Shown: positions 29,116-36,941 of the stretch, in pieces | How the letters are laid out: the number at the start of each line of letters is the position of its first letter | Numbering within the stretch: position 1 is the stretch's first letter | Assembly (NCBI GenBank): GCA_963837805.1 | Contig: CAWIOU010000018.1 | Coordinates: 79,072-143,071, forward strand | Reading direction: 5' to 3' | Origin: Bog-756 sp963837805 | GTDB taxonomy: Bacteria > Actinomycetota > Acidimicrobiia > Acidimicrobiales > RAAP-2 | Length of the DNA stretch: 64,000 bases | The notes under the pieces: generated by a model | What the model saw: the letters and a program-made list of their open reading frames with translations, nothing else | The model's database searches: none | Told to the model about the DNA's origin: nothing | Made by a program: the position numbers and the translations under genes

Positions 29116-29169
29116 CGACGGTCGCCCAGGAACGCTCACCTCCCACCGCGAACGCAGAGCCGATGGCGC

Positions 29170-30360
29170 TCAGGTGGGCCGGAGGGTGATCAACTCCCGG
29201 GCATTGTCGTAGAGGATCCGGCGACGGTCCTCGTCGTCGAAGTTCTTGAGCTCCGACAGGTAGGCCATCGGCTCGGGGAGGGCCTCGACGTGGGGCCAGT
29301 CCGACCCGAAGATGACCCGGTCGGTACCGATGCACTCGGCCACCTGGTACACGTCGTCCTCCCAGAAGGGATTGATCCACACGTGGCGCCGGAGCGTCTC
29401 GACCGGATCGTGCTTCCAGTAGCCGGGCATCTTGTTGGACGTCGACCGGATCTTCTTGATGAGGTCGGGGAGGTACTCGGCCCCGTTCTCCACCGACGCG
29501 ATCCGGAGGTTCGGAAACCGCTCGAAGTGGTTCTCGAAGATGACCGTCAGCAGGTAGTCGCGGATGGCCTGTTCGATGGCGAACGACTTGATGGAGGGCT
29601 TCCACCCGCCGGTGAACGTGGCCCCGAACCCGTCGGCGGCGTATCCGTTGGACGAACCACCGCTGTCGGAGGCGTGGACGACCACGGTGATGCCGGCCTC
29701 GTTGGCCAGGCCCCAGAAAGCGTCGAACATCGGCTCGAACGGGTTCCGCCGACCGACCGCGGTGGTCGGTGCCGCCGGCCGCATGACCACCGTGCGGGCG
29801 CCGTGGTCGAGCGCCCAGGCCAGCTCCTCGGCGGCCCAGGCCGGATCGGCCAGGGTGAGGTAGGGGGCGGCGAAGATGCGCCCGCGGTAGTCGAAGGTCC
29901 AGTCCTCGACCAACCACCGGTTGAAGGCGCGGAACATGGCACAGACCGCCTCGGGGTCGTGGGCCAGCGGTTCCTCGTAGATCATCCCGAGTGTCGGGAA
30001 GAGCAGGCACCCGGCCATGCCCTGTTCGTCCAGGACGGCCAGGCGGGCCTCGGGCTCCCGATAGGCGGCCCGCACCGGTTCGCGGCGGGCCAGGAACTCC
30101 ATCGGGTTCCGGCCCTCGGGGTTGCCCCGGAAGAAGTCGTGCATGGCCCCGGGGAGGGCTACCGGATCGAAGGTCGGGTTGGTGACGGCCCGGCTGACCC
30201 GCCCGCCGATGACGTGGTAGCGCCGGCCGTTGATCTCCGACCACTGGATCACCCTGGTCCCCAGGGCCGGATCGAGGTGCCTGGTGAAGGCGTCGAGTGC
30301 CTCGTAGTAGTGGTTGTCGGCATCGAAGACGGGATGACCGAGCTCCCCGACGTCACGCAT
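29170..30360 (-). CDS. Amidohydrolase family protein (Amidohydro_2)
   Basis: 396 residues, a metal-dependent TIM-barrel hydrolase or decarboxylase of the Amidohydro_2 family. HPVFDADNHYYEALDAFTRH carries the N-terminal metal motif (D-x-D-x-H), FDAFWGLANEAGITVVVHAS a central histidine, and DRVIFGSDWPHVEALPEP the C-terminal aspartate of GSDWPH. Family members act on hydroxylated aromatics, lactones or related small molecules. It stands alone between convergent and tandem unrelated genes, so substrate cannot be inferred. Confidence 0.85.
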   Translation of the reverse strand: MRDVGELGHPVFDADNHYYEALDAFTRHLDPALGTRVIQWSEINGRRYHVIGGRVSRAVTNPTFDPVALPGAMHDFFRGNPEGRNPMEFLARREPVRAAYREPEARLAVLDEQGMAGCLLFPTLGMIYEEPLAHDPEAVCAMFRAFNRWLVEDWTFDYRGRIFAAPYLTLADPAWAAEELAWALDHGARTVVMRPAAPTTAVGRRNPFEPMFDAFWGLANEAGITVVVHASDSGGSSNGYAADGFGATFTGGWKPSIKSFAIEQAIRDYLLTVIFENHFERFPNLRIASVENGAEYLPDLIKKIRSTSNKMPGYWKHDPVETLRRHVWINPFWEDDVYQVAECIGTDRVIFGSDWPHVEALPEPMAYLSELKNFDDEDRRRILYDNARELITLRPT

Positions 30361-30454
30361 CTGCTGCCTCCTCGCTGCTGGCCCCCGTCCGGGGGTGCCC
30401 GACCATCCTACCGAGCACCGGCAGGGCGGCTCCTCGGGCGTGTCGGTACGAACT

Positions 30455-32239
30455 TCAGTGGACCCGGCCGAGCTGCCAGTCCATCAGCGGCGTCGTGCTG
30501 AGCGCCTCGGGCGAGGTGGTGTAGGCCTCGACCAGCCACTGCGAGCCATGGCTCGGGGCCCATGCCGGCGACTGCGGTCGGATGGTCACCGTCTCCGAGT
30601 CGTGGGGCCCGAGGACCAGGTTGCCACCGTGATCGGGATACCAGAACCCGTCGGGATGGCCGCTGCCGATGGTCACCATGAAGTGCGGCGTCACCGCGCC
30701 CGAGGTCGTGTTGTGCACGGCCAGGGTCACCGCGTCGAGGGAGGTGGCGGCGTTGGAGGTGGCCACCGACCGCACGCTGAGCTGCAGGGGCGGTGACCAG
30801 AAGGCGAGGACCCCCGCACACACCGCGGCCACCGCCGGGACGATCGCCACCAGTCCGACCGGCATCCGGAGACGCCCCCGGGCCCCGGCCACCACGGCCC
30901 GGGGAGCCGGCGCCACCGACACGGCGGCGACGATGGCCGCCGGATAGAGGTCGGCCAGATAGGTCGAGAGACTGCGGGTGGCGACGAAGAAGGCCAGCGG
31001 GAGGAGGAGCAGCCAGATCCGCTTCATGGCCGGGTACCAGATGACCATGGCGGCCAGCTCGGCCCCCAGCACCAGGAGACCGGCCAGAGTCAGCAGGGGG
31101 AGCGAGACCCCGTGGGCGATCCCGTGGAGGACCAGCGTGACCAGCCCCTGACCGTCGGCGATCAGAGGTTGGAGGAAGGGGAGGAAGGTCCCCCGCGCCC
31201 AGGCGGCCGGGGACCAGATGACGAAGGGGATGTTCACGACGCCGAACACGCCGGCGACGATGGCCAGGTACGGCACCACCGTCCGCACCGGGTTCCGGCC
31301 GGACCTCCGTGCCTCGACGACGAGCCCCAGGGCGATGAAGGGGACGCAGAACCACGGGGTCTGCTTGATCGAACAGGCGAGGCCGAGGGCCACCGGGCCC
31401 ATCCACCGGGCGACACCGGCGGACCGGCCGAGGCCGAATCGGTCCCAGCGCCAGACGGCCAGCACCAGGAAGGGCAGGAAGGCGGCATCGGTGCCCCCCG
31501 AGCTGAACACCCCGGTGAACGCGGGAGCCAGGAGGAGGAGGGGCGCGATCCATCGGATCGAGGTCGGGAGGAGAACGAAGATGATCACCCCGGTGACGAT
31601 CCACGCCAACAGATCCATCCAGTCGACGACCTCGTGGTGGAACCCGAGGACCAGTGCCGGCATCTGGAGGAGGATCGAGCCGGCCGGATAGGAGACGTGG
31701 TCCACGTGGCCGCCGCTCACCGTGTAGGTCCAGAATTGCGCCGGGACCTTCAGCAGGCTGGCCAACGACCCGAGTGTGACGGTGTAGGGATCGATCCCGT
31801 GCATCAGGAGCCGGGCCCCGGCCTGGTCGAAGGCAGCCGAGTCCGTGCTGTAGAAGCGGCGGGCGTGGATCCCGATCCCCTCGTTGCCCAGGGTCGAGGC
31901 CACCACCGCTGCCAAAGCCGACAGCTGGATGACCGTGGAGCGTGGGCTTCCGACCAGCCAAACAGCGGCGAACCCCACGATTCCGGCCAGCACCAGGAGC
32001 GGCGCGGCCAGGCCACCGAACGACCATGCCGACCACGACCCCCAGAGCTGGAAGCCGCCGCTGATCACGCCCAGCCACACCAGACTCCACACGCAGCGTT
32101 CGGCCAGACCCGAGACTCCGGAGGTGCCGTTGGCTCCGGTGTCGGGCGCGGTGCCCAGCCGGGCCACCACCATCGCCGCGGAGTCGCCGAGCTCGGCCGC
32201 AGTGGCCGGCTCCTCCGACTCCGACGGCGTGATGATCAT
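30455..32239 (-). CDS. GT-C family (GT87-like) polytopic glycosyltransferase
   Basis: 594 residues from ATG 32239, chosen because GGAGG lies 6 bases upstream; a longer frame to 32365 lacks one. About twelve membrane helices. The first outer loop YSTDSAAFDQAGARLLMHGI followed by DPYTV matches the acidic loop and G-x-D-P-Y element of GT87/DUF2029 mannosyltransferases that use polyprenyl-phosphate sugars, and SIKQTPWFCVPF fits the conserved KQ loop. The C-terminal 100 residues form a soluble Ig-like domain ending in a histidine-poor tail. It probably adds sugar to an envelope lipid or polymer. Confidence 0.75.
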   Translation of the reverse strand: MIITPSESEEPATAAELGDSAAMVVARLGTAPDTGANGTSGVSGLAERCVWSLVWLGVISGGFQLWGSWSAWSFGGLAAPLLVLAGIVGFAAVWLVGSPRSTVIQLSALAAVVASTLGNEGIGIHARRFYSTDSAAFDQAGARLLMHGIDPYTVTLGSLASLLKVPAQFWTYTVSGGHVDHVSYPAGSILLQMPALVLGFHHEVVDWMDLLAWIVTGVIIFVLLPTSIRWIAPLLLLAPAFTGVFSSGGTDAAFLPFLVLAVWRWDRFGLGRSAGVARWMGPVALGLACSIKQTPWFCVPFIALGLVVEARRSGRNPVRTVVPYLAIVAGVFGVVNIPFVIWSPAAWARGTFLPFLQPLIADGQGLVTLVLHGIAHGVSLPLLTLAGLLVLGAELAAMVIWYPAMKRIWLLLLPLAFFVATRSLSTYLADLYPAAIVAAVSVAPAPRAVVAGARGRLRMPVGLVAIVPAVAAVCAGVLAFWSPPLQLSVRSVATSNAATSLDAVTLAVHNTTSGAVTPHFMVTIGSGHPDGFWYPDHGGNLVLGPHDSETVTIRPQSPAWAPSHGSQWLVEAYTTSPEALSTTPLMDWQLGRVH

Positions 32240-32443
32240 CTTCCACCTCCGGCACCAAGCCGATCGAAGTTGTGCCCGCACGCCGGACTCCCACCATCCG
32301 CCCCATGTCGACAGGACCCGGTCCACCCGGGGCCGGGTGCCGACCACGGTGATCCGGACTGCCAAACGTTAACGTCCGCGCGGGGCTCCCACGGGTCGGT
32401 CCCCGGTTGGTTGTCGTTCGCCCGCTTGCCGTAGCGTCGTCCG

Positions 32444-32962
32444 ATGGCCATCTATCAGCTCGGAGATCTCGTCCCCACCGTCGACCCCCAGGCCTATGTC
32501 CATCCTGACGCCGTGGTCATCGGCGATGTGACGATCGGATCGGAGGCGTCGGTGTGGCCGGGCGCAGTGCTCCGCGGCGACTACGGCACGATCACCGTCG
32601 GCGCCCGCACCTCTGTGCAGGACGGGACGGTCATCCATGCCGGACCCGGGTTCCCGACGGTGGTCGGTGCCGGATGCGTGATCGGGCACCTGGCCCACCT
32701 CGAAGGCTGCGTCCTCGAGGACGAGTGTCTGGTCGGCTCGGGATCGGTGGTCCTCCACCACGCGCGGGTCCGCTCGGGGGCCACCGTCGGTGCCAACGCG
32801 GTGGTCCCCAACCGGATGGAAGTGCCGTCGGGAGCCCTGGCCCTGGGCGTTCCGGCCACCATCCGTCCCGATGGGTCCAACCTGGCCCTGATCCGGATCG
32901 CCGCAGCCGAATACGTCGCCAATGCCCACCGCTACCGGGAGGCCCTCGTCAGGCTCGACTGA
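32444..32962 (+). CDS. Gamma-carbonic-anhydrase-like hexapeptide-repeat protein
   Basis: 172 residues forming a left-handed beta helix from repeated [V/I]G-x-x hexapeptides (VVIGDVTIGSEASVWPGAVL, TVGARTSVQDGTVIHAG). Three histidines sit where gamma-class enzymes bind zinc: VIHAG and the pair in IGHLAHLEGC. RGDYGTITVG carries the conserved arginine-aspartate pair. The family (YrdA/CaiE-like) includes active carbonic anhydrases and inactive relatives; trimeric. The gene precedes corA on the same strand by 91 bp. Confidence 0.88.
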   Translation: MAIYQLGDLVPTVDPQAYVHPDAVVIGDVTIGSEASVWPGAVLRGDYGTITVGARTSVQDGTVIHAGPGFPTVVGAGCVIGHLAHLEGCVLEDECLVGSGSVVLHHARVRSGATVGANAVVPNRMEVPSGALALGVPATIRPDGSNLALIRIAAAEYVANAHRYREALVRLD

Positions 32963-33053
32963 GGTCGCCGGCCCCAGCCGCCGCCGGCAGCCGGTCCGGA
33001 ACGGTGCACCGCCCATCCCCGACCGGCCGCGGTGGCGGGGCCAGAATCTGGGC

Positions 33054-34025
33054 ATGGACGGGACCCTGACGTTCGAAGGCCAGACCGCCCCGGCCACCCG
33101 GGAGTCCATCGAGGCGCAGCTGGCGGCGGCGAAGCACTTCTGGCTCGATCTCGACGGGGTGGACGCCGAAGCCCGCGACCTGCTGCTCAATGTCTTCAAG
33201 ATCCATCCGCTGGCCGTGGAGGATGCCCAGAAGTTCGGCCAGCGGCCCAAGCTCGAGGATTACAACGACTTCCTGTACATGGTCGTCCACGGGGCCGGTG
33301 CCGACCAGTCGTCGACCGACGAGGTCCACTTCATCCTGGCCGAGCACTTCGTGGTCACCGTCCACCACGGTGGATGCGCGGCCATGGAGAATGCCCGCCA
33401 GCGGTTCAGTCACCGGCCGGTCGATCTGCAGGCGCCGGGGGCCGCCCTGGTCTACCTGGTCATCGACCAGCTGGTCGACAGCTTCTTCCCCATGCTCAAC
33501 GGGTTCGACAACCAGATCGACGAGCTGGAGGACGCCATCCTGGTCCAGCCCACCGATGCCCAGCTGGGCACCCTGTTCACCATGAAGCGCTCACTGATCG
33601 CCATTCGCAAGGTGATCACCCCGCAGCGCGACATGTTCGCCAGTATCTCCTCCGGGGTGGAGCAGCTGCCCGGCGTCACCGACGAGGGGCTGCGCTACAT
33701 GCGCGACATCTACGATCACCTCATCCGGATCAGCGATCTGGTGGACGGGTACCGCGACCTGCTGAGCGGCGTCATGGACACCCACCTGTCCACGGTGTCC
33801 AACCGGCTCAACGTGGTCATGAAGCAGCTGACCATCATCGCCACGGTGTTCCTGCCCCTCAGCTTCCTCACCGGCTTCTTCGGCCAGAACTTCAGCTGGC
33901 TGGTGGCACACATCACCGGGAGGGTGCCCTTCATCGTCTTCGGGCTCGGCCTCGAGCTGGCGTCGGCGGCCGTCCTCCTCTACCTATTCCGAAAGCGTGG
34001 GTGGCTCGGAGGACCCACCGGCTGA
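33054..34025 (+). CDS. corA: CorA-family divalent-cation transporter with GQN variant motif
   Basis: 323 residues from ATG 33054. A large cytosolic domain (KHFWLDLDGVDAEARDLLLN, FKIHPLAVEDAQKFGQRPKL, VHFILAEHFVVTVHHGG) leads to a long helix and two C-terminal membrane helices. The pore signature, normally YGMN, reads GFFGQNFSWLV here, with Q for M. Related CorA-like proteins with such substitutions are known, and the change could alter ion choice. The last 42 bp overlap the 3' end of the convergent repeat gene. Pentameric inner-membrane channel for Mg2+ or related ions. Confidence 0.88.
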   Translation: MDGTLTFEGQTAPATRESIEAQLAAAKHFWLDLDGVDAEARDLLLNVFKIHPLAVEDAQKFGQRPKLEDYNDFLYMVVHGAGADQSSTDEVHFILAEHFVVTVHHGGCAAMENARQRFSHRPVDLQAPGAALVYLVIDQLVDSFFPMLNGFDNQIDELEDAILVQPTDAQLGTLFTMKRSLIAIRKVITPQRDMFASISSGVEQLPGVTDEGLRYMRDIYDHLIRISDLVDGYRDLLSGVMDTHLSTVSNRLNVVMKQLTIIATVFLPLSFLTGFFGQNFSWLVAHITGRVPFIVFGLGLELASAAVLLYLFRKRGWLGGPTG

Positions 34026-34280
34026 ACGCGACCGGGGTGCCCCGGCGGCCATGATGCCGGCCCGCGAGCGGAACGAGAGCACCGAGGCGACCGAGGCGCA
34101 CGAGAGGATCGAGGCGGCTCCGAGGAAACTTCCCACCGAGGCCACCGACAGGGCCGATCCGATGGAGAGGATCGAGCCCGCCGATCCGATGGAGAGGATG
34201 GATCCGGCCGAGTTGATGGACAGGATCGAGTTGGTCGAATTGATCGACCACCGCGACCGTCCCTTCGAATCGTTCACCAC
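33984..34280 (-). CDS. Serine-rich nine-residue-repeat protein (SILSIGSAG type)
   Basis: 98 residues from GTG 34280, preceded by GGAGG at 10 bases. After a basic start (VVNDSKGRSRWSINSTNS) come near-identical nine-residue repeats SILSINSAG, SILSIGSAG, SILSIGSAL, followed by looser copies (SVASVGSFL, GAASILSCA, SVASVLSFR) and a basic tail. The alternating small and hydrophobic residues suggest a beta-solenoid or a membrane-inserting structure. It is the last gene of a coupled operon (35807 down to 33984), 32 bp after a lipoprotein. Similar repeats occur in other actinobacteria; function unknown. Confidence 0.7.
   Translation of the reverse strand: MVNDSKGRSRWSINSTNSILSINSAGSILSIGSAGSILSIGSALSVASVGSFLGAASILSCASVASVLSFRSRAGIMAAGAPRSRSAGGSSEPPTLSE
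34156..34236. repeat. 27-bp tandem repeats encoding the nine-residue units
   Basis: Three consecutive 27-bp units (34156-34182, 34183-34209, 34210-34236); the first two share GATCCGATGGAGAGGAT. They encode the SILSIGSAG blocks on the minus strand and are a likely site of copy-number change. Confidence 0.75.
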
Positions 34281-34312
34281 AACAGTCTGGCCCTCCTGGC
34301 CGGGCTGCGTCC

Positions 34313-34858
34313 TCACGGCGTCGTGACCGGGTTCCCGGCGGTGTCGACGACATACCAGCGGCCACCGGCGTTGGTGAGACCCTGGCCGGTGGCCTGGCCC
34401 GGCCTCCGGTCCGGCGGCCACAGATAGAGCGGCCAGCCGTGGTAGGTGATCTGGGTCGTCCCGTCGGTGCGGGGCGCCGTGCCGAGCAGCCCGGGCTCGA
34501 TACCCGGTCCCGCCACCGGTGCCGCCACCCCGGTGGGCAGGGTGAGCGGTGGCCACTGCACGGCGCAGATGCCGTAGCACCGGGAAGGAGTTCCCCGGTG
34601 GTCGGTGGCGTACAGGTAGAGGGTGATGCCCTGGCCGTCGACCAGGACCGGGCCGAGGCCTCCGACCGAGGCCACCTTGACCTCGTACTGCGGCCCGTGC
34701 TCGAGCACCGGCGGGCTGGTGGCGAAGGGCGTCGAGATGGCCGTCCCCGAAGCCACGCAGCCCGTCGACAGGACGGTGACCGTCAGCAGAGCGGCGACCG
34801 TCAGCCGGCGGGCGAGGGCGGTGGGGCCCCGACCGGCACCCACCGGGCCCGGGTTCAC
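34313..34858 (-). CDS. Lipoprotein with two secreted-repeat (COG4315) units
   Basis: 181 residues. The GTG start at 34858 overlaps the previous stop as GTGA. A lipoprotein signal ends LTVTVLSTGC, with the lipobox cysteine at about residue 29. The mature part holds two copies of the PF03640-type unit: GPVLVDGQGITLYLYATDHR with CYGICAVQWPPL, and TYHGWPLYLWPPDRRPGQAT with GGRWYVVDTAG. These repeats are common in exported actinobacterial proteins of unknown role; the C-x-x-x-C pair may form a disulfide. It sits between the DUF2889 gene and the serine-rich repeat gene in one operon. Confidence 0.85.
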   Translation of the reverse strand: MNPGPVGAGRGPTALARRLTVAALLTVTVLSTGCVASGTAISTPFATSPPVLEHGPQYEVKVASVGGLGPVLVDGQGITLYLYATDHRGTPSRCYGICAVQWPPLTLPTGVAAPVAGPGIEPGLLGTAPRTDGTTQITYHGWPLYLWPPDRRPGQATGQGLTNAGGRWYVVDTAGNPVTTP

Positions 34859-35460
34859 GGTGGTGGGCTCGGGTCGGTGAACGTCTCGAGGGCCGGAGCC
34901 GGATACGGTCCCGTCCCCGGTCGCCACCCGGCGGCCAGCTTCTGATCGGCGACGCCGCCTTCGGCCCACACGTGGCACGAGTCGCGGGCCCACGGGCTCC
35001 CGCCCCCGGAGAGGAGGTCGACCAGCCCGCCGGCGGCCACCTCCCGGGCGCGTCGGGAGGTCACCGCCTGGACCACCACCGGCCCGAGGGAGCGGGCCAG
35101 CTGCTCGAGATGGGTGCAACCCTTCGGCCCCGCGAACCGGGCCTGCACCTCGCGGGTGTAGCCACGGGTCACGCTGAGGCCTTCCAGTTGACGGAACGCA
35201 CCGACGATCCCCGGGCACTCGGCGTGGGGGAAGGTGTCCATCCGGGCCCGGGCCTCGGTGATGGTCATGTCGGCGATCCGCACACTGACCCGGAGCTCCA
35301 TCTCGTGCACCGTGGCGATCGATGCCCCGTCGTCGGCCCAGGGTCGTGTGTCACGGAGCCGGCCGACGATCACCAGCTCCTCACCGACCTCGAAAGCCTC
35401 GTACTCGATGGCCCGGCGGTGCAGCGGCACCGGGTCAGCCGGCACCTCGGCGTTCGTCAC
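34855..35460 (-). CDS. DUF2889-family protein
   Basis: 201 residues from GTG 35460, a start supported by its GTGA overlap with the preceding gene. VPLHRRAIEYEAFEVGEELV, IVGRLRDTRPWA, then VHEMELRVSVRIADMTITEA, CPGIVGAFRQLEGLSVTRGY and GPKGCTHLEQLARSLGPVVV are the conserved blocks of DUF2889 (PF11136), including the C-x-H near residue 125. No enzymatic role is established for the family. Cytosolic by sequence; likely co-translated with its neighbours. Confidence 0.82.
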   Translation of the reverse strand: MTNAEVPADPVPLHRRAIEYEAFEVGEELVIVGRLRDTRPWADDGASIATVHEMELRVSVRIADMTITEARARMDTFPHAECPGIVGAFRQLEGLSVTRGYTREVQARFAGPKGCTHLEQLARSLGPVVVQAVTSRRAREVAAGGLVDLLSGGGSPWARDSCHVWAEGGVADQKLAAGWRPGTGPYPAPALETFTDPSPPP

Positions 35461-35807
35461 CGAGGCGCGGGGAGGTCGACGATGTCGTAGGACCAGACCT
35501 CGCTGTGGACACCGACCGGTGGGGGATCGGTCTCCGACCCCGGGGCCGGAGAAGGCGCGTCCGTGGATGTCGTCCCGCGGTGACCGTGGGCGAAGGCGGG
35601 CGATGACACCCACACGTTGAAGGACTCCTCGTCACGCCACCGGGTGAGCACCAGCCACACGTCCCGGCTGTCGTTGGGCTGGAGGAGCTCGAACCCCTCG
35701 AATCCCTCGGCATCGTCGACGGCTCCCGCCCGTTTGGCGAACCTCCGGGCCAACTCGTCCCCGGAGCCCTCCCGGACGGTGATGGCGTTGATCTTCACGA
35801 CGGTCAT
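35457..35807 (-). CDS. Antibiotic biosynthesis monooxygenase (ABM) domain protein
   Basis: 116 residues. TVVKINAITVREGSGDELAR, RFAKRAGAVDDAEGFEGFEL and VWLVLTRWRDEESFNVWVSS form the ferredoxin-like ABM fold, the same as in IsdG/MhuD-type heme-degrading enzymes and small monooxygenases. A MhuD-like role would need the Asn, Trp, His triad; N46 and W67 are present but the histidine position is unclear, so heme degradation is only a possibility. First gene of the four-gene coupled operon down to 33984. Confidence 0.75.
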   Translation of the reverse strand: MTVVKINAITVREGSGDELARRFAKRAGAVDDAEGFEGFELLQPNDSRDVWLVLTRWRDEESFNVWVSSPAFAHGHRGTTSTDAPSPAPGSETDPPPVGVHSEVWSYDIVDLPAPR

Positions 35808-35888
35808 GACCCGATCATTGCCCGACCGACGACCGGGTCCAAATCAGGCATCCGGAGGCGGTGGTCAGCGCACGTCACACGCACGTAA

Positions 35889-35945
35889 TTACGGTTGTGT
35901 GATACCGTGAATACGCAGGTTGACCGTAAGGTTTTGCTTCACGGT
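35889..35945. promoter_or_regulatory. Repeated ACCGT/ACGGT half-sites upstream of the MerR gene
   Basis: TTACGGT (35889-35895) faces ACCGTGA (35904-35910), and ACCGT (35923-35927) faces ACGGT (35941-35945). Four half-sites within 57 bp just upstream of a MerR-family gene look like a self-regulating operator. A GGAGG ribosome site follows at about 35963. The protein that binds is inferred. Confidence 0.45.
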
Positions 35946-35974
35946 GAACCTCTGATCGAGGTGGAGGAAGAGAA

Positions 35975-36529
35975 ATGGTCACCGACAGGGTCGACGCGGC
36001 ATCGGAGGGAGGGCCTCCCGAGGTCCCGGGCGAGGGATTCCGGGGTGCCCAGGTCTGCACGCTGGTGGGCATCACCTACCGGCAGCTGGACTACTGGGCC
36101 CGGACCGACCTGCTCCGTCCGTCGATCACCGACGCCACCGGCAGCGGGAGCCAGCGCCGTTACTCCTACCGCGACGTCCTCGAGCTGAAGGTGATCAAGC
36201 GCCTGCTCGATGCCGGTCTCAAACTCCAGCAGGCCCGCCAGGCCGTCGAGTGCCTCCGGGGCGAACTGGGTGGCGAACTGGCCTCCTCCCAATTGGTCCT
36301 CGTGGGGAGCCGGTCGGTGCTGGCCCATTCGGACGGCGACATCGTGGATCTCCTGGCCGGGGGCCAAGGGGTGTTCAACATCCTGCCGCTGTCCGGCGTC
36401 GTCTCCGAGCTCGAGGCGGCCATCGTCGGCCTCCACAGCACGGACACCGCGGCCACCGATACCGGGCCACGCCCTCGGGGTCATCCGGCGGCGGACTACC
36501 TGTCGTCGGCCGAGGCCGCCGAGCGTTGA
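35975..36529 (+). CDS. MerR-family regulator (Rv1830/FtsR-like)
   Basis: 184 residues. The N-terminal DNA-binding domain is GAQVCTLVGITYRQLDYWAR, TDLLRPSITDATGSGSQRRY, SYRDVLELKVIKRLLDAGLK. This is the MerR pattern closest to the mycobacterial Rv1828/Rv1830 pair, one of which (FtsR in Corynebacterium) activates ftsZ. The C-terminal part (QLVLVGSRSVLAHSDGDIVD; GVFNILPLSGVVSELEAAI) is a small effector-type domain without cysteines. In mycobacteria these genes also lie beside glycine-cleavage genes, as here. Coupled to the next gene by TTGA. Confidence 0.85.
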   Translation: MVTDRVDAASEGGPPEVPGEGFRGAQVCTLVGITYRQLDYWARTDLLRPSITDATGSGSQRRYSYRDVLELKVIKRLLDAGLKLQQARQAVECLRGELGGELASSQLVLVGSRSVLAHSDGDIVDLLAGGQGVFNILPLSGVVSELEAAIVGLHSTDTAATDTGPRPRGHPAADYLSSAEAAER

Positions 36530-36921
36530 GCCCGACGCCCGGTCCGGAATCGAATCCGCTTCTCACCGTGACCCGGTTCGCCCACGAGTCCGAGCGGCGG
36601 TTCGCGCGGATCCTCGACTTCTACGGAGTCCTGTGGGAGTACGAGCCGGTCGAGTTCGCGCTCGACTGGGACGAGGACGGTCGCCCGATGGCCGGCTTCC
36701 GTCCTGATTTCTGGCTTCCCGAGCCCGGGCTCTTCGTCGAGGTCACCACCCTCAACCAACGGCTGGTGACCAAAAAGAACGGGAAGGTCCGCCGGTTGGG
36801 CCAGCTCTATCCCGAGGTCCGGGTCACCCTCTTGTACCAGCGGGACACCCTGGCCCTCCTGGCCAAGTACGGCCTGGCCGGCGAGAGCGGTTCCCATACC
36901 GGTATCGCCCGCACCGCCTGA
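36526..36921 (+). CDS. PD-(D/E)XK nuclease-like protein
   Basis: 131 residues if started at TTG 36526 (overlapping the MerR stop), or 117 from GTG 36568. RFARILDFYGVLWEYEPVEF, then GFRPDFWLPEPGLFVEVTTL, then NQRLVTKKNGKVRRLGQLYP and VRVTLLYQRDTLALL. The P-D-F-x-L-x(n)-F-V-E-V order with a following lysine-rich helix is the active-site layout of PD-(D/E)XK nucleases (D, then E-x-T, then K-K). Threonine replaces the usual lysine of E-x-K, with lysines supplied later, so activity is uncertain. The position between MerR and gcvT is not explained. Confidence 0.6.
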   Translation: MSPTPGPESNPLLTVTRFAHESERRFARILDFYGVLWEYEPVEFALDWDEDGRPMAGFRPDFWLPEPGLFVEVTTLNQRLVTKKNGKVRRLGQLYPEVRVTLLYQRDTLALLAKYGLAGESGSHTGIARTA

Positions 36922-36941
36922 ACACGTGCCCCGGTAGCCTC

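Noticed and set aside
29290..30501. 403-residue plus-strand open frame
   Set aside because: Antisense to the amidohydrolase gene; no recognisable domain.
31112..32434. 440-residue plus-strand open frame
   Set aside because: It is antisense to the GT87-like gene; its composition is Gly, Pro, Arg and His rich with no motif, typical of high-GC shadow frames.
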